Translations under genes and position numbers: made by a program
The notes under the pieces: generated by a model
Database searches by the model: none
Told to the model about the DNA's origin: nothing
Seen by the model: the letters and a program-made list of their open reading frames with translations, nothing else
In this document: piece by piece, positions 18,773-27,247 of the stretch
Layout of the letters: every line of letters starts with the position of its first letter
How positions within the stretch are numbered: the stretch's first letter is position 1
Assembly (NCBI GenBank): GCA_003022385.1
Contig: PYGV01000001.1
Coordinates: 1-64,000 of the forward strand
Direction: 5' to 3'
Length of the DNA stretch: 64,000 nt
Source of the DNA: a filamentous cyanobacterium CCP3
GTDB lineage: Bacteria; Cyanobacteriota; Cyanobacteriia; Phormidesmidales; Phormidesmidaceae

Positions 18773-19347
18773 CTAGCCTAAAGCCAGCATCGCCTCAGCC
18801 TTGAGCAGCCAGGCCGGGAACGTTGGCGATTCGACCACCATTTTCCCCGTAAAAAAGACCTCGTTATAGCCCTGGGCCGTCAGGCTCAGCACCGTCACCT
18901 GACCCACCACCGGGTCGAGAATCCAGTATTCTCCAATGCCGCGCCACTCGTACTGGTTGCGTTTTTCGTAGTAGTCGCGGCGGTGATTTTCTGCCCCTGA
19001 GCTCACTACTTCTACGACCAGCAGCGGGGGGCCATCTCCAGGGTAATGGCCGCCTGCCCGATTTCACGCATCTGCTCAGGATGTTCAGGCCGCAAAACCG
19101 TGAGGTCGGGATAGCGATTTTTGGGCTGCCCTGGCATCGCGATCGCGATGCCCTGAAGCCGAATTTGCCGCATGTCCACCACAGCCTTTAGAGCTTCATA
19201 CAGTCTCAAAGCTCGAAACAGATTGTCGTCAGACTCTGGCGGCATTTCAACCAGTTCCCCGTAGGTGAGCTCGTAGTAGCCATCGGCTGTCTCAGCGTGG
19301 GTGAGAAAGTCGGCAAAGGTTTTGAGCTGGGGTTGAGCCTGTACCAT
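18773..19347 (-). pseudogene. Uma2-family (DUF820) nuclease-like gene, frameshifted
   Basis: Uma2 proteins have a PD-(D/E)xK nuclease fold and are very abundant in cyanobacteria, with poorly known function. The first part (from ATG 19347) carries KTFADFLTHAETADGYYELTYGELVEMPPES and the first catalytic Asp in RYPDLTVLR. The frame is lost at 19026-19031, where the coding strand has six Cs; one more C would give E-M-A-P-P-L-L-V-V-E-V-V-S-S-G and join the second part, which has the catalytic E/K region (RRDYYEKRNQY) and GEYWILDP. The reconstructed protein of about 191 aa has normal family length and all catalytic residues. Homopolymer slippage, either real or a sequencing error, explains the break. 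Confidence 0.85.
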
Positions 19348-19412
19348 AGCGATCGCTTTCTACAGATGCCACTATTTTACCGATTGAGCCCTGTGTGCCG
19401 TGATCCCGCTGA

Positions 19413-19436
19413 CCGCTAGGGCACCTGCCCTAGCGG
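19413..19436. repeat. perfect 11-bp inverted repeat downstream of leuA
   Basis: CCGCTAGGGCA, a two-base spacer CC, then TGCCCTAGCGG. It lies about 75 bp past the leuA stop and about 65 bp before the Uma2 start codon (both minus strand). No T-run follows on either strand, so it may be a processing or 3'-end-stabilising hairpin rather than a classic terminator, or an operator-like palindrome for the downstream gene. Confidence 0.6.
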
Positions 19437-19510
19437 GTCTACGACTGTAAGCACTGGAGCGCGATCGGAGTAGTGCCGACGCGGTGCCCAGAAAGAACCT
19501 AGGCCTCCGC

Positions 19511-21130
19511 CTATAGCGACGCCGTCACTGCGTCGCGCTGGGGGTGAATCGCCTTTTCGCCCTGCAGCGAGGCATACAGCCGGTTGAGGGCGTGCAGGTA
19601 GGCGTGGGCCGAGGCCACCACAATATCGGTATTGGCGGCATGGCCCGAAAACACCCGGTCCTCGTGGCGAACGCGGATCGTGACCTCGCCCAGGGCGTCG
19701 ATGCCCGCCGTCACCGACTGCACCGAGAACTCGATCAGCTCGTTGGGGATATCGACCACCCGGTTGATCGCCTTGTAGACCGCATCCACCGGGCCAGTGC
19801 CGATCGCCGCATCCATCAGCTCCTGGCCATCGGGCGTGCGTAGGGTGACGGTAGCGGTGGGCTTGGCGCTGTCGCCGCAGGAGACCTGCACCAGACCCAG
19901 GTGAAAGTGCTCGGGAGCCTGCTGGGTTTCGTCGTTGACGATCGACTCAATATCCCAGTCGGTGATTTCTTTTTTCTTGTCGGCTAGCTCTTTAAAGCGC
20001 AAAAAGGCGCGGTTGAGGGCCTGATCGTCCAGCTCGTAGCCCAGCTCGCGCAGCCGGGTGCCAAAGGCGTTGCGGCCCGAGTGCTTGCCCAGCACGATCT
20101 GGTTGTCGGTGAGGCCAATGGAGGTGGCGTCCATGATCTCGTAGGTGAGCTTGTTTTTGAGCACGCCATCCTGGTGAATGCCGGATTCGTGGGCAAAGGC
20201 ATTGGCCCCCACGATCGCCTTATTGGGTTGCACAAACATGCCGGTTAGGTTCGACACCAGGCGTGAGGTCTTGTAGATCTGACGGGTGTCGATGTTAGTC
20301 AGGGGCTCCTCCGAGTCGGCGGGGCGACCCAGGAAGGGGTTGTAGAAGGCGCGGCGCACGTGCATGGCCATCACCAGCTCTTCGAGGGCGGCGTTGCCTG
20401 CCCGCTCGCCGATGCCGTTGATGGTGCATTCGAGCTGGCGAGCGCCGTTTTTGACGGCCTCCAGAAAGTTGGCCACCGCCAGGCCCAGGTCGTTGTGGCC
20501 GTGGACCGAAATTACCGCCTGGTCAATGTTGGGCACGTTTTCTTTAATGCCGCGAATCAGGCTGCCAAACTCGGTGGGGGTGAGGTAGCCCACGGTGTCG
20601 GGGATATTGACGGTGGTGGCACCAGCGGCGATCGCCGCCTCCAGCACCTGGTACAAAAACTCAGGGTCAGAGCGCCCGGCATCTTCGGGTGAAAACTCGA
20701 CATCGTCGGTGAAGGTCTTGGCGTAGGCCACCATTTCGGGGGCGATCGCCAAAACCTCGTCGCGGCTCTTGCGCAGCTTGTACTGCATGTGAATGTCGGA
20801 GGTGGCCAGAAACGTGTGAATGCGGCCCCTGGCGGCGGGCTTGATCGCCTCTGCGGCCCGCTCGATGTCGCCCTTGGTGGCTCGGGCTAAACCGCAGATG
20901 GTGGGGCCGTTTTCTGTACCGACTTCTCGCGCAATTTTCTGCACGGCCTCAAAGTCGCCGGGGCTGGCAAAGGGGAACCCGGCCTCGATGATGTCGACCC
21001 CCAGCCGGGCCAGCTGCCGCGCAATCACCAGCTTCTCTTCGACGTTGAGGGTGGCCCCCGGTGACTGCTCGCCGTCGCGTAGAGTGGTGTCGAAGATGAG
21101 AATGCGATCGGGGCTGGGCGGGTTGCTCAT
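19511..21130 (-). CDS. leuA: 2-isopropylmalate synthase
   Basis: LeuA condenses acetyl-CoA with 2-oxoisovalerate, the first committed step of leucine synthesis. The 539-residue protein (ATG 21130; an upstream GTG at 21142 adds four residues) begins with the DRE-TIM signature [16 protein letters not shown], holds the HxH metal ligands in [11 protein letters not shown] and the family motif [13 protein letters not shown], and ends with a regulatory LeuA dimer domain (about residues 385-510) that normally binds leucine for feedback inhibition. Length and order are standard for the cyanobacterial type I enzyme. It lies 186 bp downstream of a sugar-transporter gene on the same strand, with a hairpin between them. 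Confidence 0.97.
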   Translation of the reverse strand: MSNPPSPDRILIFDTTLRDGEQSPGATLNVEEKLVIARQLARLGVDIIEAGFPFASPGDFEAVQKIAREVGTENGPTICGLARATKGDIERAAEAIKPAARGRIHTFLATSDIHMQYKLRKSRDEVLAIAPEMVAYAKTFTDDVEFSPEDAGRSDPEFLYQVLEAAIAAGATTVNIPDTVGYLTPTEFGSLIRGIKENVPNIDQAVISVHGHNDLGLAVANFLEAVKNGARQLECTINGIGERAGNAALEELVMAMHVRRAFYNPFLGRPADSEEPLTNIDTRQIYKTSRLVSNLTGMFVQPNKAIVGANAFAHESGIHQDGVLKNKLTYEIMDATSIGLTDNQIVLGKHSGRNAFGTRLRELGYELDDQALNRAFLRFKELADKKKEITDWDIESIVNDETQQAPEHFHLGLVQVSCGDSAKPTATVTLRTPDGQELMDAAIGTGPVDAVYKAINRVVDIPNELIEFSVQSVTAGIDALGEVTIRVRHEDRVFSGHAANTDIVVASAHAYLHALNRLYASLQGEKAIHPQRDAVTASL

Positions 21131-21257
21131 GGTGACTCCCACAGAGTAGACAACGAGGGTGCAAGATCGAGATTAGGGCCTTTCTCAAACGGTGACTACC
21201 CGAGGTAGTTCCAGCGCTGAAGTCGGCTCAATAAATGTATCGGTTCTCACCATTCTA

Positions 21258-21293
21258 CCCGCCTCAAGTCGGATTCGCTATGACTTAGGCGGG
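21258..21293. repeat. hairpin between transporter stop and leuA start
   Basis: CCCGCCTCAAGTC and GACTTAGGCGGG pair over 12 bp with one bulged base around an 11-nt loop. On the minus strand it starts about 23 nt after the transporter stop and ends about 130 nt before leuA. It lacks a T-tract. It could end or stabilise the transporter mRNA or be part of the leuA leader. Confidence 0.5.
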
Positions 21294-21315
21294 CGTATTT
21301 GAGCGATCGCTGACA

Positions 21316-22731
21316 CTACCCATCCTGCGTCTGATTGCGCTGGCGCTCGGCCAGCTGTAGCAAAATGGTTTCATGCACCTGGCGGGTAATGGGGTAAAAA
21401 CGGGTCAGCGCGATCGCGGCCAGCAGCAGCACCATCGGCACTGGGCCAATAAACACGCGAATCGCCAGCAGCGCCTGGTCAGACTGCTGGGTGGCCTCGC
21501 TGACAAAGCCCGAAAACTGCAGCGCCAGACTGACCAAAAACAGCCCCAGGGCCAGCCCCACCTTTTGCAGCAGGGTCATAAAGGCGTAGAAAATGCCCTC
21601 GCGCCGCTGGCCGGTTTTGAGTTCGTCGAGTTCGATCACATCCGGCAGCATGGCCCAGGGCACTACGTAGGCGGTGGCTACCCCAAAGCTAATCACAATG
21701 CACAGCAGATACAAAAATGCGACCTGCCCCGGCTGCACAAAAAACAGGGCGATCTGGGCAATAATCCAGATGCCAATGCCGATGTAAAACACCTCCTGCT
21801 TGCCCAGGCGACGGCTGAGATAGTTGACCACCACCATCATCACAATGGCGGTACCCTGCACCAGCAGCGCCGCCAAAAAGTATGAGTCCAGCCCCATCCA
21901 GAAGGTGGCGTAAAAGGGGATGATGCTGGCGGTCATCTGCAGGGCCAGCCAGGCAAACAGATAGATGCCCACCACAAACAAAAAGGCTCGGTTGGCAAAG
22001 ACCACCTTGATTTGGGCGGCAAACGACAGCGGAACTTCGTCTGTATCGGCGGGTTGAAGGGCGTTGCGCTGCACGGCGTAGGGGTAGGTGCCCCACACGC
22101 ACCACAGCAGGGGCAGCACCGACAGCACCGCGCAGATGCCGCCCAGCACCAGGTACTGCTGGCGCAGGTCTGAAACCGATTGGGTAATCACCAGACCCAG
22201 GCCCAGGGCCGCGATCGCCCCAAACAGCGACGACCCCAGCCGAAAGGCGGTCAGCTCGGTGCGCTCGTCGTAGTCTTTGGTGAGTTCGGCGGTGAGGGTG
22301 GTGTAGGGCAGGTTCACCACCGTGTAAAACACCTGAAACAGCAGCGAGATCACCACGTAGTACCAGAACCTGGCGGTATCGCTTTCCCACGCTGGTACAA
22401 TCCAGTTCAAGAAAAACGTCACCCCAAAGGGAATCGCCCCCAGCAAGATCCAGGGGTAGCGACGGCCCCAGCGGGTGCGGGTTTTATCGCTCAAGTAGCC
22501 AATGAATGGGTCATTCACCGCGTCCCAGATGCGTCCGATCGCCAGCACCGAGCCTGCCGCCACCGGGCTCAATCCCGCTGCCGTGGTCAAGAAGATCAGG
22601 TACGAAAAGGCCAGCAGGTTGGCGGTCATACCCGGTCCAATGTCGCCAGCCCCAAAGGCCAGCTTGCCCCAGAGCGAAAACGGTTTGGGGGCAGAGTAGC
22701 TGGCGCTGCTCGACGGAACGTTAGAAGCCAT
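21316..22731 (-). CDS. MFS transporter of the GPH (MelB-like) cation:sugar symporter family
   Basis: A 471-residue, 12-helix permease. ATG 22731 (MASNVPSSS) is preferred over a TTG 19 codons upstream. Family signs: GDIGPGMTANLLAFSYLIFLT in helix 1, WDAVNDPFIGYLSDKTRTRWGRRYPW after helix 2 (the Asp in NDP is the MelB-type cation site), and AYVVPWAMLPDVIE in the second half. GPH transporters import glycosides or hexuronides with Na+ or H+; the substrate here cannot be read. The gene is divergent from the phosphoribosyltransferase gene and probably starts its own unit, with leuA downstream. Confidence 0.9.
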   Translation of the reverse strand: MASNVPSSSASYSAPKPFSLWGKLAFGAGDIGPGMTANLLAFSYLIFLTTAAGLSPVAAGSVLAIGRIWDAVNDPFIGYLSDKTRTRWGRRYPWILLGAIPFGVTFFLNWIVPAWESDTARFWYYVVISLLFQVFYTVVNLPYTTLTAELTKDYDERTELTAFRLGSSLFGAIAALGLGLVITQSVSDLRQQYLVLGGICAVLSVLPLLWCVWGTYPYAVQRNALQPADTDEVPLSFAAQIKVVFANRAFLFVVGIYLFAWLALQMTASIIPFYATFWMGLDSYFLAALLVQGTAIVMMVVVNYLSRRLGKQEVFYIGIGIWIIAQIALFFVQPGQVAFLYLLCIVISFGVATAYVVPWAMLPDVIELDELKTGQRREGIFYAFMTLLQKVGLALGLFLVSLALQFSGFVSEATQQSDQALLAIRVFIGPVPMVLLLAAIALTRFYPITRQVHETILLQLAERQRNQTQDG

Positions 22732-22951
22732 AGGTCGAATGCTGGGTAAATGGAGTTGAGGACTGGGCGCAGATCGATAACAATTCAAAGGGCGTCCTCA
22801 GTGTATTATTTCTCCATCGCAAAACGCCCTACACTGAGTCCAGCTTAGGAACTTGTAGCGCTGCTCTGGCCAAACCTCTAGCTGACCAGAGCGCTGGGCA
22901 AACGCAGGATAGCAGTGGGTTACGCTAGGGCGATCGCCTAGGAGAATGGCT

Positions 22952-23476
22952 ATGGCTGATTTCTACGTAAGCTGGGACGACTACCACCGCGATATCGAAA
23001 AGCTGGCCGTTCAGATCTACGAGTCGGGCTGGGAGTTCAACCAGATTGTCTGTCTGGCCAAGGGTGGACTGCGGATTGGCGATACGCTCTGCCGGCTGTT
23101 TGACGTGCCGCTGGCCATTTTGTCGACGGCCTCCTACGGCGGGGCCGATGGTCGTACCCGAGGGGCTATCACCTTTTCCCGCGATTTGAGCATGACCACC
23201 CCCAGCCTGGGCAGTCAGGTGCTGATCGTCGATGATCTGGTCGACTCGGGCTACAGCCTGAAGAAATCGATGGACTGGTTGCGCCACAAATACGGCTTTT
23301 ATATCGAAGACTTGCGAACGGCAGTGCTGTGGTACAAGGCCGACTCCATTCTCAAGCCCGACTACCACGTGGTCTACCTGCCCGACAACCCCTGGATTCA
23401 CCAGCCCTTTGAGCGCTACGAGACTATGAGCCCCGCCGAGCTGGCGGCTAGTTATCAACCCGAGCCGGCCTCTTGA
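22952..23476 (+). CDS. phosphoribosyltransferase
   Basis: A 174-residue type I phosphoribosyltransferase. The PRPP-binding signature is VLIVDDLVDSGYS (two Asp then SG), with an upstream flexible loop TASYGGADGRTRG and an N-terminal hydrophobic strand IVCLAKGGLRIGD (typical of hypoxanthine/xanthine-guanine enzymes, where the cis peptide loop carries KGG). Base salvage of purines is the likely role; the specificity hood is not decisive. AGGAG sits 6-8 nt before ATG 22952, which I prefer over ATG 22946 just 2 nt from the same site. The last 29 bases overlap the convergent TPR gene tail-to-tail. Confidence 0.88.
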   Translation: MADFYVSWDDYHRDIEKLAVQIYESGWEFNQIVCLAKGGLRIGDTLCRLFDVPLAILSTASYGGADGRTRGAITFSRDLSMTTPSLGSQVLIVDDLVDSGYSLKKSMDWLRHKYGFYIEDLRTAVLWYKADSILKPDYHVVYLPDNPWIHQPFERYETMSPAELAASYQPEPAS

Positions 23477-24635
23477 TCGGGGCGATTTTGGCAGGAACAA
23501 GCTGAGCCGGGGCGGCCGAGGCCTCTGGCTCCCCGTAGAGGCGCTGGTAGCCCCAGTAGCCCACCAGCAGCGTGACCAGGGTGAGGGAGGCAATTCCTCC
23601 GGCGCGGCACAGGCCTTGAATGGCCTTAGAGGCCCGCAGCGCCGTCAGGTAGTCGCCGCGCTGATAGGCCTGGCGCAGGTTCATGGCGCAGGCCAGGGCG
23701 GGAATGCCCAGGGGCGGAAAAATGACGAAGGCGGTGAGCAGCACCCGGTGCCACCGGGCCGGCGGGCAGGGCTGCCCCTGAAACAGCTTGTAGCTGCCCC
23801 GCCACTCCACTACGGGCTGATCCTGCACCTGCCCGGTGAGTTCAAAGCTCTGCACCTCATCCAGCTGCCATTTGATGATCAGGGCGCGGATCTGGTTGGG
23901 CAGGGTGAAGTAGTTGAGGCCCACCCCCACCGGACGGTGAATCTGAATCCGGAGGCTGTCGTCCTGGTGATGGGCCACAACGGTGATGTGTTGCAGGCCC
24001 AGTTCGGTCTGCAGGCGTTGGGAGAGGGCGCGATCGCGGTGGGCCTGGTAGCGGTGGTGCAGCTTTAGCCGCGCCTGGTCGAGGTTGAGATCGTTGCAGA
24101 GCGCCAGTTCCCAGTCGTGGGCGGCAGCATCGGGCTGGCCGAGCTGTTCGTGGGTGTGGCCCCGGTGCAGGTAGGCCTCCGCCAGGTTGGGGTTGGCAGC
24201 AATGGCGGCATCAAAATCGGCCAGGGCCAACTCGTAGCGTTGCTGCCGAAAATACAGCAGCCCCCGGTTGTAGTGAATCAGCGCGTGGCCGGGCTGGTGC
24301 TCTAGGGCCTGCTGCCAATCGGCCAAAGCCAGGTCGTCTTGCCCCTGGTGGCAGTAGAGCAGGCCGCGGTTGCCGTAGGCTCGAATGCTGGTGGGGGCAA
24401 GGGCGATCGCGGCGCTAAAGTGCTCCAGCGCTGCCGCCGTATGCTCCATTTGCCAGTGGGCTTTACCCAGCTCAATGTGAATATCGGCCGGATAGGGATA
24501 GCCGTCTAGGGCCTGGGGCAACACCCCTAGTGCAGCATCGACGTTGCCCTGGCGAATTAGGGTTAGGGCCTGTCGATAGCGATAGCGAGCCTGCTGACGG
24601 CGCAACCAGGGGGTAAAGTGACGTCCCATAAGCAT
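23448..24635 (-). CDS. TPR-repeat membrane protein
   Basis: A 395-residue protein. Residues about 22-200 hold five tetratricopeptide repeats (for example YGNRGLLYCHQGQDDLALAD and IHYNRGLLYFRQQRYELALAD), a protein-interaction solenoid. A DUF-like region with two beta hairpins follows, then two hydrophobic segments (about 290-315 and 345-368) that should anchor it in the membrane, and a basic tail. ATG 24635 and ATG 24629 are both possible. It is the last gene of the minus-strand cluster with the 220-aa protein, CHAT-FHA and PP2C genes, 156 bp after the previous stop, so it may be the scaffold of that module (inference). It overlaps the phosphoribosyltransferase by 29 bp. Confidence 0.82.
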   Translation of the reverse strand: MLMGRHFTPWLRRQQARYRYRQALTLIRQGNVDAALGVLPQALDGYPYPADIHIELGKAHWQMEHTAAALEHFSAAIALAPTSIRAYGNRGLLYCHQGQDDLALADWQQALEHQPGHALIHYNRGLLYFRQQRYELALADFDAAIAANPNLAEAYLHRGHTHEQLGQPDAAAHDWELALCNDLNLDQARLKLHHRYQAHRDRALSQRLQTELGLQHITVVAHHQDDSLRIQIHRPVGVGLNYFTLPNQIRALIIKWQLDEVQSFELTGQVQDQPVVEWRGSYKLFQGQPCPPARWHRVLLTAFVIFPPLGIPALACAMNLRQAYQRGDYLTALRASKAIQGLCRAGGIASLTLVTLLVGYWGYQRLYGEPEASAAPAQLVPAKIAPIKRPARVDN

Positions 24636-24791
24636 TGAGAATCATGAATAAGAGAGGCATCCATCCTCATGATTCCCTGGGAATCTGGCCTTGTCAGTGA
24701 AGCATTACGAGATCGTAACGGGTAGCGCAATGTTTTTGCTCAATCTTTGCATTTGTAGCCGTTGCCACAAAAATGAGAACTGTGGATCCGC

Positions 24792-25454
24792 TCAGCCAGC
24801 GGTGGAGGCGCCAGGGCTGGCTTCGGGTTTAGCGGCTTTAAGGGCTACCGAGGCGACAGTCAACGTCAGCCGCGCCTGCTCCAGGTCAGACAGCGAATCC
24901 CAGGCGTTGGCCGGAATCGCCCGCAGGTTTAGCTCGACAATTTCGCCCCGGCCATCGCGCAAGGAGTAGGCCAGGGGACGGGCCAGCACGGCCAGATCAT
25001 CCAGGTTCCAACCGGGTAAGATATCGCCTGCGCACTGCACCAGCTGGTCGATCAGAGGCTGACCACTGCGGGCCAGGGTGGTGGCGGAGCTAGCCAGGCT
25101 TTGCAGTAGCTCACCGGGCAGCCGTCCCTGGAACTGACGCAGCTGATCGAGCACGGAGGCAGCGGCCTTTTGATTTAGGCCCACAGAGGGTTGAGGAGTC
25201 GTTTGAGCCGCGTTCATTTGGGCCGTAATTTGGTTGGCCAGGGTTTGCCAACCGGCAGCGATCGCGGTACTGAGATCATCGTCGGCCAGGGCGTCAAACT
25301 CTGTTTCTAGACTAGCCAGGTAGTCCTCTGCCTCGGGGGCCAGCGGCTGCCAGGGGTAGGCCGGTTCAGTCTGAAGGATCGCAGCAAGCAAATCGTGTTC
25401 GGCGGCCATAGCGGGCTCAGAAGCAGAGTTGGGATTATGAGATGGCTGAGTCAT
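24792..25454 (-). CDS. acidic hypothetical protein, 220 aa
   Basis: Not recognised. A predominantly helical, Ala/Leu/Gln-rich and acidic protein without signal peptide or membrane helix. The first 110 residues look like a loose helical region (AEHDLLAAIL, EDYLASLETEFDAL); residues about 115-205 are better ordered, with LRQFQGRLPGELLQSLASSATTLARSGQPLIDQLVQ and WNLDDLAVLARPLAYSLRDGRGE. It stands 102 bp behind the CHAT-FHA gene and 156 bp ahead of the TPR gene on the same strand, so its role is best sought with them. Confidence 0.75.
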   Translation of the reverse strand: MTQPSHNPNSASEPAMAAEHDLLAAILQTEPAYPWQPLAPEAEDYLASLETEFDALADDDLSTAIAAGWQTLANQITAQMNAAQTTPQPSVGLNQKAAASVLDQLRQFQGRLPGELLQSLASSATTLARSGQPLIDQLVQCAGDILPGWNLDDLAVLARPLAYSLRDGRGEIVELNLRAIPANAWDSLSDLEQARLTLTVASVALKAAKPEASPGASTAG

Positions 25455-25556
25455 AGCATTATCTACAGATGCACGAGATGGTAACAGTACTTGATGTCAG
25501 TGGATACAGCGCGCCGCTGAAGGATTCCGTACGGTATGAACAATTTCGCGATTTTC

Positions 25557-27194
25557 CTAGCAGGGCGGTGGCGATTTGGGGCTACCCTCCAGGGTAAATT
25601 CCATCAGTTCACCATCCTGGCTGCCAAATCGCAATGCCGTACCCAGGACCAGGGGCACCTCGCCCCGGTGAACAAGCTTCCAGGAGTCACCCTCACAGTA
25701 GTAGGAGCCGTTGCGCGACATATCCCGTAGGTAATAACAGACCTCCGGTACCCCCTTTTCAAATTGGGTGCGGCTAAAAATTTCGGCATGCTGCCCCGAA
25801 ACCCACGGCTCTAAAATCACCAGGTCATTGTCAGGCAGCCGCCCCACCCGTAGATAGCCATCGTAGAGTCGCCACAGCCGAGACGGATTATTGAGGCAGC
25901 GCAGCACCACCGACTGAGTCGATGGCAGCTCCTGCCCCGGCAGTTGGGTCACCGCCAGGCCGACTTCGTGCAGCAAATGTCCCTCAAACTGGGGGTGCTG
26001 ATAGAGCACGGGCAGCGTCCAGGCCGTGTGGTTGAAGTGGTAGGCCGTTAGCAGATGCTGTCGGGCCAGGGCCACCGCCTGGGCCACGGGCTGCCGCTCG
26101 GCCAGCCCCCGAGCCAGCACCTGAATGAAGCTCAGGGCCTCGTGGTCGGCGATGGAGTCGCGCATGGCCAGTACCGCTGGCACACCGTGGTGCAGCAGCA
26201 CCTCGGCCAGGCTACTGCGAGGAATGACCCGCTGCTGCTGCAGGTCAGGCTGCGCTCCCCAGCAGGTGTTAAATACCGCCAGGCGAATACCATTGCGGGC
26301 TAGCCCCTGGGCCAGTTCAGTACCGCTCAGGCTACCGCCCTGGCGCAGAAACAGCAGTCCGCCATCGGGAGCGGGGACCCCGTGACCAGCATAGAAAAAC
26401 ACGTTGAAGTAGCCAGTCTCCAAAGCTTTAAGTAGCGTTTTGGCATCGGGTTCGATCAGGGTTTGAACCTGGCAGACCACTGGGCTCGCCCCCTGGTAAC
26501 TCAGACGAGAGGCGCTCAGCTCTAGCAGCTGCTTCAGAGCTTCAGCTTCCTGAGGTAGCTGTAAGACGTTATCTGCCCCCCCAGCCGTTCCAGGATCATC
26601 CTGGCCTAGCACCAGCAAAATCCGCAGAGAGGAATCTAGCTCAGCCTCGGGCAGGGGTTCTACCGCACTGGCCGTGCGGCTAAATAACACTTGCGGACCC
26701 AGTGACAGAGCCGGACACCCCGCCTGGGGCTGCATAATCTCCCAGGGTAGGATGATCAGCTCTGGGGGACGTATTTCTAGCCGCAGCCTGAGGGGGCGGT
26801 TCTGGCCAATCGCCATCCCCAAACTGCGGTCCAGGGTTTGACGAATGGGGCCATCAAACAGCCATTCCCAAAGGCTAACCCCCAGCCCCTGCATCAGTCG
26901 CCCAGTGTTGCCCGTGGTGTCGGCTGCCGGAGCCACCCGATCGAGCAGGTCGTCGAGGTGAAATTGGGGGACGTAGGCGGAGGGTACATGGGGTACCTGG
27001 GGCAGCTCTCGCAGGGAAAAAAACTGTTGCCAGCTCTCCCAAAGCTTGGCCATTTGGCTATCCCACAGGCGATCGTGGTGGGCATAGCCGCCGGGAAACG
27101 GGCTCTCTAGCACCCAGATTGCATAGTGATTGGACTCGACCTGGGTAAGGCGATCGATGGCAAGGCAAAGGGTAAGAGCATCAGACGACAGCAT
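25557..27194 (-). CDS. CHAT (caspase-like) protease domain fused to FHA domain
   Basis: A 545-residue protein. Residues about 130-420 form a CHAT domain of the caspase/separase clan: the catalytic His271 is in FFYAGHG and Cys311 in VFNTCWGA, both with hydrophobic strands before them and 40 residues apart as expected. Residues about 445-535 form an FHA domain, a phosphothreonine reader, with the conserved G-R in RVGRLPDNDLVI and S/H in VSGQHAEIF plus DMSRNGSYY. Residues 1-110 are a variable N-terminal region. CHAT proteins act in bacterial defence and cell-death systems, where they are activated by partners; FHA fusion suggests activation or recruitment by Ser/Thr phosphorylation. The PP2C phosphatase gene ends 53 bp upstream on the same strand. 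Confidence 0.92.
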   Translation of the reverse strand: MLSSDALTLCLAIDRLTQVESNHYAIWVLESPFPGGYAHHDRLWDSQMAKLWESWQQFFSLRELPQVPHVPSAYVPQFHLDDLLDRVAPAADTTGNTGRLMQGLGVSLWEWLFDGPIRQTLDRSLGMAIGQNRPLRLRLEIRPPELIILPWEIMQPQAGCPALSLGPQVLFSRTASAVEPLPEAELDSSLRILLVLGQDDPGTAGGADNVLQLPQEAEALKQLLELSASRLSYQGASPVVCQVQTLIEPDAKTLLKALETGYFNVFFYAGHGVPAPDGGLLFLRQGGSLSGTELAQGLARNGIRLAVFNTCWGAQPDLQQQRVIPRSSLAEVLLHHGVPAVLAMRDSIADHEALSFIQVLARGLAERQPVAQAVALARQHLLTAYHFNHTAWTLPVLYQHPQFEGHLLHEVGLAVTQLPGQELPSTQSVVLRCLNNPSRLWRLYDGYLRVGRLPDNDLVILEPWVSGQHAEIFSRTQFEKGVPEVCYYLRDMSRNGSYYCEGDSWKLVHRGEVPLVLGTALRFGSQDGELMEFTLEGSPKSPPPC

Positions 27195-27247
27195 AGGCGG
27201 GCCGCAATCAACAGAGCCAAACAGGTAGGTGCACGAACTGGTGCAGA

